37,228 nucleotides of DNA from Syntrophorhabdaceae bacterium (GTDB lineage: Bacteria; Desulfobacterota; Syntrophorhabdia; Syntrophorhabdales; Syntrophorhabdaceae): contig JAQTNJ010000009.1 in NCBI GenBank assembly GCA_028713955.1, positions 1 to 37,228 on the forward strand, in the 5' to 3' direction. Position numbers and translations under genes: made by a program. The notes beneath the pieces were generated by a model. The model had not been told where the DNA came from. It ran no database searches and saw nothing but the letters and a program-made list of their open reading frames with translations. Positions 7,525 to 16,015 of the stretch are shown here, one piece after another (within the stretch, counting starts at the first letter, position 1; each line of letters opens with the position of its first letter).

Positions 7525-8502
7525 TTAATTTCCTGAATCTTTATACCATGACACTTCTCGCTTTATTCCTTCTTCCAAACTTACATTAGTTTTAAAATCA
7601 AAAGCCTTACAAAATTTATCCCTATTGTAATAATCATCAGCCAACCACTTTTGTAGAGTATCGTATACAGTACTAAACTTGCCATGATTTAAAGAAAATC
7701 TTTTCAATATTTTAGCAAAACCTAACGCAAAAGATGAGGGTATATGTAATGAAGGCACTCGTTTTCCTAAAGCAGTAGCAATGGTTTCCACAATATCCTT
7801 CATAGTACAAGCTGGTCCAGAAACATTATAAATATTTATTCCAGGTTGAGGTTTGTTAATAGCTTCAACACATGCCCGAGCGGCATCCTCTCGATGAAGA
7901 AGGCTCTTAGGATTCTTACCTTTACCGACCCAGACAAATCGTCCTCGATCTATTGATCGAATAAGACGGGCCACATTGCCCGGATCCTCCTCACCGTAAA
8001 GTGTTGCCAGACGCAAAATTGTGAGATCCATCCCTTCTCTCTGGCAAAGACCGGTAAGCAGCTGTTCTGCATTCCATTTGCTTTCCGCATATGGTCCTTC
8101 CGGAAAACACTCTGAGTCCTCATTTTTTCCGTGTGACTCACCACCATAAACAGAAACTGAGCTTATAAATATAAAATGTTGCACTCCGGCTCTGATCGCA
8201 GCATGTGCAACATTTTTCGTACCTGCAACATTCACTTCATAGAAGGGCGCCCCTGACGCTTCATATTTGTTAAAGATATGCGCCAATCCCGCGACATGAC
8301 ACACGCAGTTCGCTCCATCGAATACTTTCGACAAACTGAGAGGATTAAGAATATCGGCGGGGATGTAATCAACACCAGAAAATTTCAATTTGCCAAACCG
8401 GTCAGTTGCAATTACCGACAAACCAGCGTTAACCGCTTGACGAACAATTGCCGAGCCCAAAAAACCATCAACACCGGTTACTAATATATTGCCACATATC
8501 AT
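7525..8502 (-). CDS. NAD(P)-dependent SDR, probable 4-keto-hexosamine reductase (WbpV/WreQ-like), 325 aa
   Basis: Extended short-chain dehydrogenase: nucleotide site GVDGFLGSAIV near residue 10, SSVSVYGG, catalytic YAESK with a typical upstream Ser, and NVSGPACTMKDIVETIA in the substrate domain. The order next to a minimal phosphoglycosyl transferase and the HLHREDAARA-like segment (LLHREDAARACVEA) match the enzymes that reduce UDP-4-keto-6-deoxy-GlcNAc to UDP-QuiNAc. The partner 4,6-dehydratase (WbpM/WreV) is not in the window and would have to be elsewhere. The start ATG at 8502 lies 6 bases from the stop of the GT4 gene, so the two are probably co-translated. Could instead be a 4-epimerase of the GalE group. 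Confidence 0.8.
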   Translation of the reverse strand: MICGNILVTGVDGFLGSAIVRQAVNAGLSVIATDRFGKLKFSGVDYIPADILNPLSLSKVFDGANCVCHVAGLAHIFNKYEASGAPFYEVNVAGTKNVAHAAIRAGVQHFIFISSVSVYGGESHGKNEDSECFPEGPYAESKWNAEQLLTGLCQREGMDLTILRLATLYGEEDPGNVARLIRSIDRGRFVWVGKGKNPKSLLHREDAARACVEAINKPQPGINIYNVSGPACTMKDIVETIATALGKRVPSLHIPSSFALGFAKILKRFSLNHGKFSTVYDTLQKWLADDYYNRDKFCKAFDFKTNVSLEEGIKREVSWYKDSGN

Positions 8503-8508
8503 GCTATT

Positions 8509-9738
8509 TTAGCTTTTTACCATTCCATCCATGATTGTAAGATAAGCATTTAAAATCTTTTTATAAGAATATTTACTTTCGGCCATATCTCGTGCTTTTT
8601 TTCCCATTTCTTCAATCAATGCAGGATGTGACTTTGCCATTAAAATAATATCAGCTATCTTAGCAGGATCATCAGGGGTGGCAACCCATCCCAATCTTTC
8701 TTCCTCCACTGTTAATGCTACTTCTGAATTCTCATCAACTATCGCAATGATCGGCTTTCCTGCTGCAAAAATATTATACATTCGACTTGGAACGGAAACT
8801 CCAAGCATTCCTGGCATCAATGAAACAACCGCTATGTCGCAGGCATTTAGAAAATTAACCTGATCACTTCGTGGCCTGTTACCAAGTACAGTTATATTTT
8901 TCATATTGCTCTTTTCAATTTGTTCCACAAGCCATTCCTTTTTTGCACCAGAACCAATAAATAAAAAATGAATGTCTTTATGAACTTTTAGTTGCTTTGC
9001 AACCGCAAATAGACATTCAATGCCTTGAACTCTCCCTATATTGCCTGCACACTGCACTACAAATTTGTCAAATAATCCGAGTTCTTTCAATAGATTATTA
9101 GTAGCTTTCGGGATAGGGCTAACCTCATCTACATCGGCCCAATTTGTTATTACATTTATACTATTGTTATTACCATTCATTTTGTTCGCAACAAGCGAAC
9201 GCATATCTCTTCCCAAGGTAATAATACAATCGGCTTTTTTATAAAGATATTTAGTGCTCCTATTAAGCATATTAAAAAGTATGCCATTCCTTGATATGAT
9301 ATCTGATACAACCAAAATATCGGGATATACGTCATCAATTCGAATTAAACATTTCGATTTTCGCATAAGACATGCAAATACTGCAATGTATGGCAATAAT
9401 GGTGGATTAGTAACCACTAAGACAATATCGCCTCTTCTCATTTTTATGATGCATGTTATAAAAATAGATAAACTTATTGTTACTATATTAATAATTCTCA
9501 AAAAAAGATTGTTTTTATTGAATGTAGTTGAAAAGCAACGATAAATTTCCACATTATTATGAATTTCACGTCTTGGAACGTATATTCCACGTGAAGCATA
9601 ATTAGGTTTGGAACTCAGAACTTTAACGCTTAATTCTTTTGCTAATGCCTCTGCAATCTTGGTCATATAATGTCCCGTTGATGTTTCCTCCGGATAATAT
9701 AATTCAGATATAACCCAAATGTTTTTGCTTTTTAGCAT
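8509..9738 (-). CDS. GT4-family glycosyltransferase, WbuB-like, 409 aa
   Basis: GT-B fold retaining transferase acting at the cytoplasmic face. The N-terminal domain starts IWVISELYYPEETSTGHYM and contains a hydrophobic stretch (residues ~80-115) typical of membrane-associated GT4. The C-terminal domain has CAGNIGRVQGIECLF, FIGSGAKKEWL and the donor-site region VPSRMYNIFAAGKPIIAI. The YYPEE...TG beginning and overall length match WbuB/WcaI proteins, some of which add N-acetyl-fucosamine as second sugar; the specificity here is unknown. The gene is AT-richer than its right-hand neighbours, suggesting separate acquisition. It is 6 bases from the following reductase. Confidence 0.88.
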   Translation of the reverse strand: MLKSKNIWVISELYYPEETSTGHYMTKIAEALAKELSVKVLSSKPNYASRGIYVPRREIHNNVEIYRCFSTTFNKNNLFLRIINIVTISLSIFITCIIKMRRGDIVLVVTNPPLLPYIAVFACLMRKSKCLIRIDDVYPDILVVSDIISRNGILFNMLNRSTKYLYKKADCIITLGRDMRSLVANKMNGNNNSINVITNWADVDEVSPIPKATNNLLKELGLFDKFVVQCAGNIGRVQGIECLFAVAKQLKVHKDIHFLFIGSGAKKEWLVEQIEKSNMKNITVLGNRPRSDQVNFLNACDIAVVSLMPGMLGVSVPSRMYNIFAAGKPIIAIVDENSEVALTVEEERLGWVATPDDPAKIADIILMAKSHPALIEEMGKKARDMAESKYSYKKILNAYLTIMDGMVKS

Positions 9739-9752
9739 AGTATTACCCTAAT

Positions 9753-10796
9753 TCATCTTTTTACAGTCACTCCAAATGCTGCAGCGGACATACCCGGAGG
9801 AAACTCTGCATCGCGACGAATGTTTTCCCAGTTGTCTTTAAACCATTGAATTGTGATATTCAAGCCGTCCTGAAAATTCATCTTCGGCTCATAATCCAAC
9901 AGTTCTTTGGCTTTGCCTATTGAGGCAAGTAGTCTTTTCTTTGTATCCCATATCCTCCGTTCAGCCCTGACGATCCCGGCCTTATTTCCGGTTAACTCGT
10001 TGATAAGTTCAGCCATCTGAAGTATATTCACTTCACTGCCTGATGCGATATTCATCTCCTGACCTATTGCTTGTTCGTAATAACTTGCCCGCAAGAGCGC
10101 ATCGACTATATCCAGAACATATGTAAAATCTCTTGTTTCATCGCCATTACCTGTAAAGGGTAAAGGCAATCCGGAGAGAGCTCTGAATATAAAATTTGGA
10201 ATTACATTACGGTATTGTCCGGGTACCTCGCCAGGTCCATATGAATTAAAAAAACGCGTTTTTACGATCGGCAAACCGTAATGATGATAAAAGAAATTCC
10301 CATATAATTCACCCAGCATTTTTGTTATTTGATATGGTGTTGTCAGATGCATGGACATAAAATCTTCCTTCAATGGCAATGGCGCAGCCGAACCATATAT
10401 CGAACAACCCGAGGAAGCATACACGAGCCTATCGGTTCCTGACATCTGGGCATACTGGTAAACAAGTAATGTGCCTAAACCATTGATAATTAAATCGTGT
10501 TGAGGAAAATCAACAGAATTTTGATTAGCAAAAAAGGCTGCCAGATGGTATGCGATGTCTGGTTTAAGTGCAAAAACACGTTTTAAGGCAACTTCGTCCG
10601 TGACCGAACCTTTCACGAAAAGCACATTTGGCAACGAAGGGATATTCCACTCATAGGCAGCAGACATATTGTCAAAAACAATAACCATTTTTGCGTTGAG
10701 CCCGGCTATCGCCTTTGTTAAGTTCGACCCAATTGCTCCGGCACCACCGGTAATCAAAACAATCTTGCCTTCATAATGTTTTTTATAATCTTCCAT
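9753..10796 (-). CDS. NAD-dependent epimerase/dehydratase (extended SDR), 347 aa
   Basis: Extended SDR of nucleotide-sugar metabolism: Rossmann motif ITGGAGAIGSNL (residues ~14-25), HLAAFFANQNS, SSGCSIYG and catalytic YQITK, with RFFNSYGPGEVPGQYRNVIP in the substrate domain and RDFTYVLDIVDALL. These place it near UDP-glucuronate decarboxylases and 4-epimerases, but the usual ASTSEVYG is replaced by ASSGCSIYG and I cannot assign the substrate. A second SDR lies immediately upstream (26-base gap), so the pair may act in sequence on one nucleotide sugar. Confidence 0.85.
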   Translation of the reverse strand: MEDYKKHYEGKIVLITGGAGAIGSNLTKAIAGLNAKMVIVFDNMSAAYEWNIPSLPNVLFVKGSVTDEVALKRVFALKPDIAYHLAAFFANQNSVDFPQHDLIINGLGTLLVYQYAQMSGTDRLVYASSGCSIYGSAAPLPLKEDFMSMHLTTPYQITKMLGELYGNFFYHHYGLPIVKTRFFNSYGPGEVPGQYRNVIPNFIFRALSGLPLPFTGNGDETRDFTYVLDIVDALLRASYYEQAIGQEMNIASGSEVNILQMAELINELTGNKAGIVRAERRIWDTKKRLLASIGKAKELLDYEPKMNFQDGLNITIQWFKDNWENIRRDAEFPPGMSAAAFGVTVKR

Positions 10797-10822
10797 AAAA
10801 TATCTCCTGCAACTTTTAATAT

Positions 10823-11743
10823 TTATTTATTATAAACTTTCCTTGCCCATGCCACGTAGCGCTTGATTCCTTCATATATATCTATCTTCGGATCATGTTT
10901 TAAATCCCTGCGTGACTTCGAGAAGTCAACAACCTTCACTCGTGTAGTAAATCCTTCTTCACCTTTGTATTCCGCCAAACTCGGACTGGCTCCAGTCTCT
11001 TTCAAAACAATATCGGCAAGTTCCTCGATACTAATTGACCATTCTTCCTTGCTACCGATATTATAGACTTCACCGGGAATAAAATTATCCGTAATGTTAG
11101 CAAAGGTCCTGCACGTGTCTTCAACATAGTCAAAGATTCTTTTATGACCTCTGTATACTGTGAATGGTTTGTTCATAAGACAGTGGTAAACAAAAATAGG
11201 GATAACACCTCTGTACCTACTGTAATACTCGTGCGGACCATAGCAACCTACAGGACGTACACGCACGACTTTGACGCCGAACATTGCTGTATGATTTAAA
11301 CATTGTAGCTCACCGGCCCATTTCGTTATTGCATAGTCATTCATTTGTTTTATTGGTATGCGCTCCATTACATCTTCTGACATAAGTTCTTCATAGTCAC
11401 CATACACCTCTGCGCTGGAAAAAAATATCATCTTGAACCGATGTTGTTCCTGTAATCGCAACATGTTTTTGGTTCCAATCACATTTGTACGCCAAAGGTT
11501 TTCGTAGTGGTCTTCGCCATTCCAGCGGCCGTATTCAGCCGCAAGATGATATACATAGTCAAATTTGTATTGCCTGCAAATAACATCCATTTGCTGATAG
11601 ACACCAGTATCTGCCTTCAGGTGCTGAAGGTCTTCTCCTTGCAAAATATCACTTGTCCATACATTATAACCACGTGATCGTAATTCATTTGTCAAATTGG
11701 TACCAATAAAGCCTCTTCCGCCTGTTAATAAAATATTAGCCAT
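10823..11743 (-). CDS. NAD-dependent epimerase/dehydratase (extended SDR), 306 aa
   Basis: Motifs: ILLTGGRGFIGTNL at the N terminus, HLAAEYGRWNGEDHYENLW, SSAEVYGDYEEL, catalytic YAITK and RVRPVGCYGPHEYYSRYRGV. The AEYGRW segment after HLAA is distinctive and differs from standard RmlB or GalE. It is a cytoplasmic nucleotide-sugar modifying enzyme; the reaction (epimerisation, dehydration or reduction) is not determinable. It lies in a tight run with the SDR at 9753 and the methyltransferase at 11764. Confidence 0.85.
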   Translation of the reverse strand: MANILLTGGRGFIGTNLTNELRSRGYNVWTSDILQGEDLQHLKADTGVYQQMDVICRQYKFDYVYHLAAEYGRWNGEDHYENLWRTNVIGTKNMLRLQEQHRFKMIFFSSAEVYGDYEELMSEDVMERIPIKQMNDYAITKWAGELQCLNHTAMFGVKVVRVRPVGCYGPHEYYSRYRGVIPIFVYHCLMNKPFTVYRGHKRIFDYVEDTCRTFANITDNFIPGEVYNIGSKEEWSISIEELADIVLKETGASPSLAEYKGEEGFTTRVKVVDFSKSRRDLKHDPKIDIYEGIKRYVAWARKVYNK

Positions 11744-11763
11744 TACTTACCTCTCTATTCTGT

Positions 11764-12534
11764 CTATTTTTTACAATACCATCCAACGCTTTCTGAGAAA
11801 AGATTGAATGGAATAAAACGTCTTATTGGATAATCTAACAAATTAATAAATGTCTGTATCCAGAAAGGAAATCTTACATGGTTTAAGGTGATTCCTCTAA
11901 TACAAACTTTTTTAAAATTTGTTTCAGTAAGTATTTTGTTTAAACAAAGTGGTGAGATAGGTCTTTCTCCTTCCACTTTTCCTGTAACGTTACCCATAAT
12001 TTTATGCAAATAAGCAAAAATCCAGCTTATTGGGTACAATGAGGAGGGTTCGAGAATGGCCAACACCCCTCCTTTACGTAAGATTCTATAATACTCTCTT
12101 ACGAAAGGTTCAAATCCAATATCATGAACATGATGAAGAAACAGAGCGCAAATAATAATATCAAAAGACTCATCTTCATAACCAGAAGTTAAAATATCCC
12201 CTTCTTTTTTTGTTACTACGTTCGGACATTTACTAAGAGCTATCGGCGAAAGATCAATTCCGCAAATATTTTTATAAATACCTTGCAGATATTGTAAATC
12301 ATAGCCATCTCCTAAGGGTGCCATCAAAACATCGGCGCCATTTTTATAATACTCTTTTTTAATAAACCTATACAAAAAACTATAAAATCTTATTTTTTTT
12401 ACATGATTCTGCAACCAGTGTCTTTCACGAGAAGCAAATAACGGATGAGATGTCCAGTGGCCAGAATCTATATAAAACTTTTGTTCATGCCAGGCTTTTT
12501 CTACATCGAAATCCTGTCTCTTCGTTTCATCCAT
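11764..12534 (-). CDS. Class I SAM-dependent methyltransferase (Methyltransf_11-like), 256 aa
   Basis: Rossmann-type methyltransferase. Motif I is degenerate (MAPLGDGYDLQYL instead of the usual GxGxG), followed by the acidic motif II in CGIDLSPIAL, motif III EDESFDIIICALFLHHV and LRKGGVLAILEPSS. C-terminal residues ~170-256 are variable and aromatic, fitting a sugar-acceptor site. It probably methylates a sugar of the glycan or a precursor. The gene is noticeably AT-rich. It sits 56 bases downstream of the DUF362 gene. Confidence 0.82.
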   Translation of the reverse strand: MDETKRQDFDVEKAWHEQKFYIDSGHWTSHPLFASRERHWLQNHVKKIRFYSFLYRFIKKEYYKNGADVLMAPLGDGYDLQYLQGIYKNICGIDLSPIALSKCPNVVTKKEGDILTSGYEDESFDIIICALFLHHVHDIGFEPFVREYYRILRKGGVLAILEPSSLYPISWIFAYLHKIMGNVTGKVEGERPISPLCLNKILTETNFKKVCIRGITLNHVRFPFWIQTFINLLDYPIRRFIPFNLFSESVGWYCKK

Positions 12535-12590
12535 CGTTTCGTTAATTCTCTCCTTGTAAAGTAATAGTATAGTTAAAGTATCGATAATAA

Positions 12591-13571
12591 TTACTGAATG
12601 GGTCTCGTTCTAAATAGATACATGATATCATGTAGCAGTTTTGCCCATCTTGAGAAATAAAAAAAGTGTGTCAGTTTTTTGGAATGAAAGGCAGCAAGGG
12701 CCGGATAATTCCAAATATCTCTCTTTAAAGTAAACTTTCTCTTTAAAGTTTCTATATCACCAATAATTTTGACATCTTCTCTTTTAGGCAAATACCCGTA
12801 GTAATCAGCCATTTTCAAGTGACCGACACGCCACCAATTAAACCCCATCATTTCTGTGACAACCATATCAAAGGCACCAAGTGAATTGGAGGCAACAAGC
12901 CAGTTGATTTCTATCGGATCTCCCATCATGGGGCCATTATTGTCTAACCCATATTTTCCATCTAAAAAAGCATAACGAAACTTAAGTTTTTCGCAGACCT
13001 GTCCTATAATCTCATCAAATACATAGTGATTCTTAATTCTCATTGTATCGGGAAGGCAACCCCATTGATTCTTGAACGAAAGGGTGATTCCGGTCATACA
13101 ATGCACCTTCGGAAGTGGGCATGTGATAGAAAAATCAATATCAGTAAAAAACAACTCCGGCAAACGAACAGGATAAGGTTTGCCATATGCTTTAAGTTCA
13201 ATTTCTTGTGATGGAAGTTCTGAAAGGTTAACTATTTCAACATTCGGGTATGACTTCTCAATATTGTAAAAACCCATATTATGCATGGCCTCTGTCATAG
13301 AAAAACTGTTGTAACCGCCTTCGCCTTCACCAATATAGATTTTTGTGGAAGTATTGATCTCCCGTAAAGCAGCGACAAGCGCTTCTATAAATTCCTTCCT
13401 TGTTGTTACACCTTTTTTGTAAGTATTATATGTAAGGTTAGGCTTGATAAAAACAGCTTTAGCTTTTCTAAAATCCTCTTCAAAAGATAACGATGAGAAA
13501 GACTCGCCAAATTGTTTCACAAGTAAGTCGGGCGGTTCCATAAGCCTTCTAATATCAACGATTGCTTTCAT
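12591..13571 (-). CDS. DUF362 domain-containing protein, 326 aa
   Basis: Recognised by the family pattern: AVFIKPNLTYNTYKKGVTT near the N terminus, IYIGEGEGGYNSFSMTEAM, VNLSELPSQEIEL, then CPLPKVHCMTGITLSFKNQWG in the core. DUF362 proteins have no established reaction; many are associated with iron-sulfur clusters, but this one has no C-terminal ferredoxin module or CxxCxxC motif. Residues ~265-326 have an aromatic/basic tail (FHSKKLTHFFYFSRWAKLL) that could touch the membrane. It lies 4 bases from the GT4 gene at 13576, so it is clearly within the glycan operon. A role in redox or acyl/phosphoryl modification of the glycan is speculation. Confidence 0.85.
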   Translation of the reverse strand: MKAIVDIRRLMEPPDLLVKQFGESFSSLSFEEDFRKAKAVFIKPNLTYNTYKKGVTTRKEFIEALVAALREINTSTKIYIGEGEGGYNSFSMTEAMHNMGFYNIEKSYPNVEIVNLSELPSQEIELKAYGKPYPVRLPELFFTDIDFSITCPLPKVHCMTGITLSFKNQWGCLPDTMRIKNHYVFDEIIGQVCEKLKFRYAFLDGKYGLDNNGPMMGDPIEINWLVASNSLGAFDMVVTEMMGFNWWRVGHLKMADYYGYLPKREDVKIIGDIETLKRKFTLKRDIWNYPALAAFHSKKLTHFFYFSRWAKLLHDIMYLFRTRPIQ

Positions 13572-13575
13572 TGTT

Positions 13576-14718
13576 TTATGAATTTTTTTTTAGTATCTTA
13601 CTATATAGCACAAGGTGCTTATTGATTATTTTTTCCCAAGTATAATTTTCGTATACATACTTACGAAGATTCCTTCCCATTGATTCCAACTGGCCTGGTC
13701 TGCTAAAAAATTCAGTTAGTCCCCTTTCCAATCCATCAACGGTTGCAGGTACTACTTTTCCGCCATTAATATCTTCCACAATATTAAAACCACAGCGGTC
13801 GGTTAATAATACAGGGGTTCCTGTAATACCAGCTTCAAGGGAGACTATTGACATGGCTTCCTGCCGCGAAGGAATTGCCAATAAATTTGCTGCATAGTAG
13901 GCATTTACCTTGTCAGTTCCACCCACATATCCTATGAAATGAACCTTATTGCCTACACTTTGTTCCTGAGAAATTTTCTTTAATTCAGGAAGCATGTCTC
14001 CATCTGGGCCTGCAAAAACCAAATGATAACCGATGTTTTGTGAATTTGTTACATTACAGAATGCCCTTAGAAGAAGATCTGGCCCTTTTATTGAAGTTAA
14101 TCTGCCCATAAACAAAACAAAAGGCTTGTCTCCTATATTAAACTTTTTACGAAAAGTATTTTCATGGACATCATAAAAATCATCGGGATTAATACCGTTA
14201 GGAATAATTGATATTTTATCGGTATGGACACCGTATTCACGAAACTGATCAATTTCATCCGGAGATATCGCAATACATCCATCTGCATTTCGAATTATCC
14301 GGTAACCAATAAGCAGGTTATAAATTTTTTTTATTTTTTCTGACCTTTTATGATATGGGAGGGAACCGGCGGGACATACAACATATGGTTTTTTCATGCG
14401 ACGTGCGATAATGTACACAACTGCATTTAAGAAGGTCCAATGATTCATGAGATGTATAATATCTATGCTCTTTACGATTTCTCTAATTTTTCTATATGAG
14501 AACATCGGAATATAAAATCTTTTCACCAAGGTAGAAAGCGCTATAACGTCTACTCCTTCCAATTCATTTATACGTTGGGGTGTCAAACCAATATCTGTCG
14601 TGACCACTTTACATTTTAACCCCGCCTTCACCAAATGCCGGCTCATTTGGAATGTTCTCTCAACGCTGCCTCCTCCACGAACAGGATCAAGCGACATATT
14701 CACATTCAATACCTTCAC
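13576..14718 (-). CDS. GT4-family glycosyltransferase, 380 aa
   Basis: GT-B fold. N-terminal RGGGSVERTF (acceptor-side glycine loop), then HLMNHW, PAGSLPYHKRS, SIIPNGINPDDF at the inter-domain hinge, FMGRLTSIKGPDLLLRAF and the E-x7-E donor motif EAMSIVSLE. It starts with GTG at 14718 (MKVLNVNMSLDP), preceded by GGGGTAAC; no ATG gives a better N terminus. Typically uses GDP- or UDP-hexoses; the donor is unknown. It follows a 296-base gap that contains gene-like remnants and may mark a recombination junction. Confidence 0.88.
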   Translation of the reverse strand: MKVLNVNMSLDPVRGGGSVERTFQMSRHLVKAGLKCKVVTTDIGLTPQRINELEGVDVIALSTLVKRFYIPMFSYRKIREIVKSIDIIHLMNHWTFLNAVVYIIARRMKKPYVVCPAGSLPYHKRSEKIKKIYNLLIGYRIIRNADGCIAISPDEIDQFREYGVHTDKISIIPNGINPDDFYDVHENTFRKKFNIGDKPFVLFMGRLTSIKGPDLLLRAFCNVTNSQNIGYHLVFAGPDGDMLPELKKISQEQSVGNKVHFIGYVGGTDKVNAYYAANLLAIPSRQEAMSIVSLEAGITGTPVLLTDRCGFNIVEDINGGKVVPATVDGLERGLTEFFSRPGQLESMGRNLRKYVYENYTWEKIINKHLVLYSKILKKNS

Positions 14719-15014
14719 TTTGAAGTTACCCCTATCAAACCGGACATCCTTTTAACTTAATCAAGAACCAGTCAAGTCTTTTCAGGCAGCATCCAACATT
14801 TTTTAAGTGGTTTGCTGCTTCAATTCATACCTCTGCCCTTCTTGAACTGTACGTTTCATTATATGTTACCTCTATACTGAAGGTTTACTGTTTTTGGGGG
14901 ACAGGTCAATTGCACCAAAAAATCACCACAAAAAGTAGCGTTGTATCTCAGAATCAATACCCCGTGCAGAACCAAGTCCGTCAATATCTGAAATAGGGCA
15001 TTGAGGATCCATTT

Positions 15015-16013
15015 CTACAATGTCGGATGCGAGCGCTCAATCCATTCCCATGCCAGCCGCTGCGGGAGACAAGAACCAAAGAACCTTTCCCGTATCAGCG
15101 CATTAGCGTAGCCAGATTGTAAAAGAGCTGTGCCGAAACTAAATGCGCCAGCCAGTTTGTTTCCTGCCGCAAAATACAAGGCTCGTGCATTAGCCCAGTT
15201 ACTACGCCTTTCAAATACCCCTGATTCTTGAATCCGCTTCTCAACCCAAGATAAAAACTCATTCCATTCATTTTCACTTCCATTGACAGATGGGTCTTTG
15301 TAACCCGCCTTTTGCATAAAATGGCAGATTGTTGCTAAGCTGCCATAAAAAAGCTGTCTCCGTCCGCGATCATCGTTAGAAATTTGAGCCGTATGTTTTC
15401 TGTTTCGAACAAGCGGAATAGGCAAGCAAGCAATTTGACCTCGCATTGACATTTCCAACCATAACCGCCGATCTTGTGCTCTGTGAAATCTCTTATTATA
15501 TCCACCTACCTGTCTTGCCGTATCGGAACGATAAAAAGCAGATGAATGAGGGAAAAACCGTTGCAACCTTTCCAGATGGCGCAATAGCACCTGGTGGTTG
15601 GTTGGATAGATATGTCTTTTAATCACACGGCTATTCTCATCGATTTCAAGAAAACCGGTGCCAAGAAGTATCACATCGGCATGTTTACGGACAAAGTTCA
15701 TCTGCTCCTCAAGCCGTTTCGTTTCGCAGAGATCATCCGCATCTAAACGGGCGATCCATTTTCCTCTGGCATGTGCAATACCCACATTGAGAGAATCGGC
15801 TAGTCCCGTATTGTTCTTGGATATGGCCACGATGCGTTCATCCCTATCGCGATAACTCTGTATTATTTTCCACGTTTCATCTGTTGAGCCATCATCAACT
15901 ATCATAAACTCATAATCTTCAAATGTCTGTGCCAGCACGCTGTCTATAGCCTCTCGCAACCAACGATCTGCATTGTGGCAAGACATAAGGACGGATATTT
16001 CCACGTATTGCAT
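15015..16013 (-). CDS. GT2-family glycosyltransferase, 332 aa
   Basis: GT-A fold inverting transferase: ISVLMSCHNADRWLREAIDSVLAQ, the first Asp pair in MIVDDGSTDET, the metal-binding ARLDADDLC motif, and the C-terminal helix with AQDRRLWLEMSMRG, which is the ED-like catalytic base region with Asp in AQD. A variable C-terminal segment of ~110 residues follows, as in many O-antigen GT2 proteins. Only 2 bases separate it from the radical SAM-GT2 fusion gene upstream, suggesting coupled translation. It ends with a TAG stop. Confidence 0.9.
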   Translation of the reverse strand: MQYVEISVLMSCHNADRWLREAIDSVLAQTFEDYEFMIVDDGSTDETWKIIQSYRDRDERIVAISKNNTGLADSLNVGIAHARGKWIARLDADDLCETKRLEEQMNFVRKHADVILLGTGFLEIDENSRVIKRHIYPTNHQVLLRHLERLQRFFPHSSAFYRSDTARQVGGYNKRFHRAQDRRLWLEMSMRGQIACLPIPLVRNRKHTAQISNDDRGRRQLFYGSLATICHFMQKAGYKDPSVNGSENEWNEFLSWVEKRIQESGVFERRSNWANARALYFAAGNKLAGAFSFGTALLQSGYANALIRERFFGSCLPQRLAWEWIERSHPTL

Positions 16014-16015
16014 TT

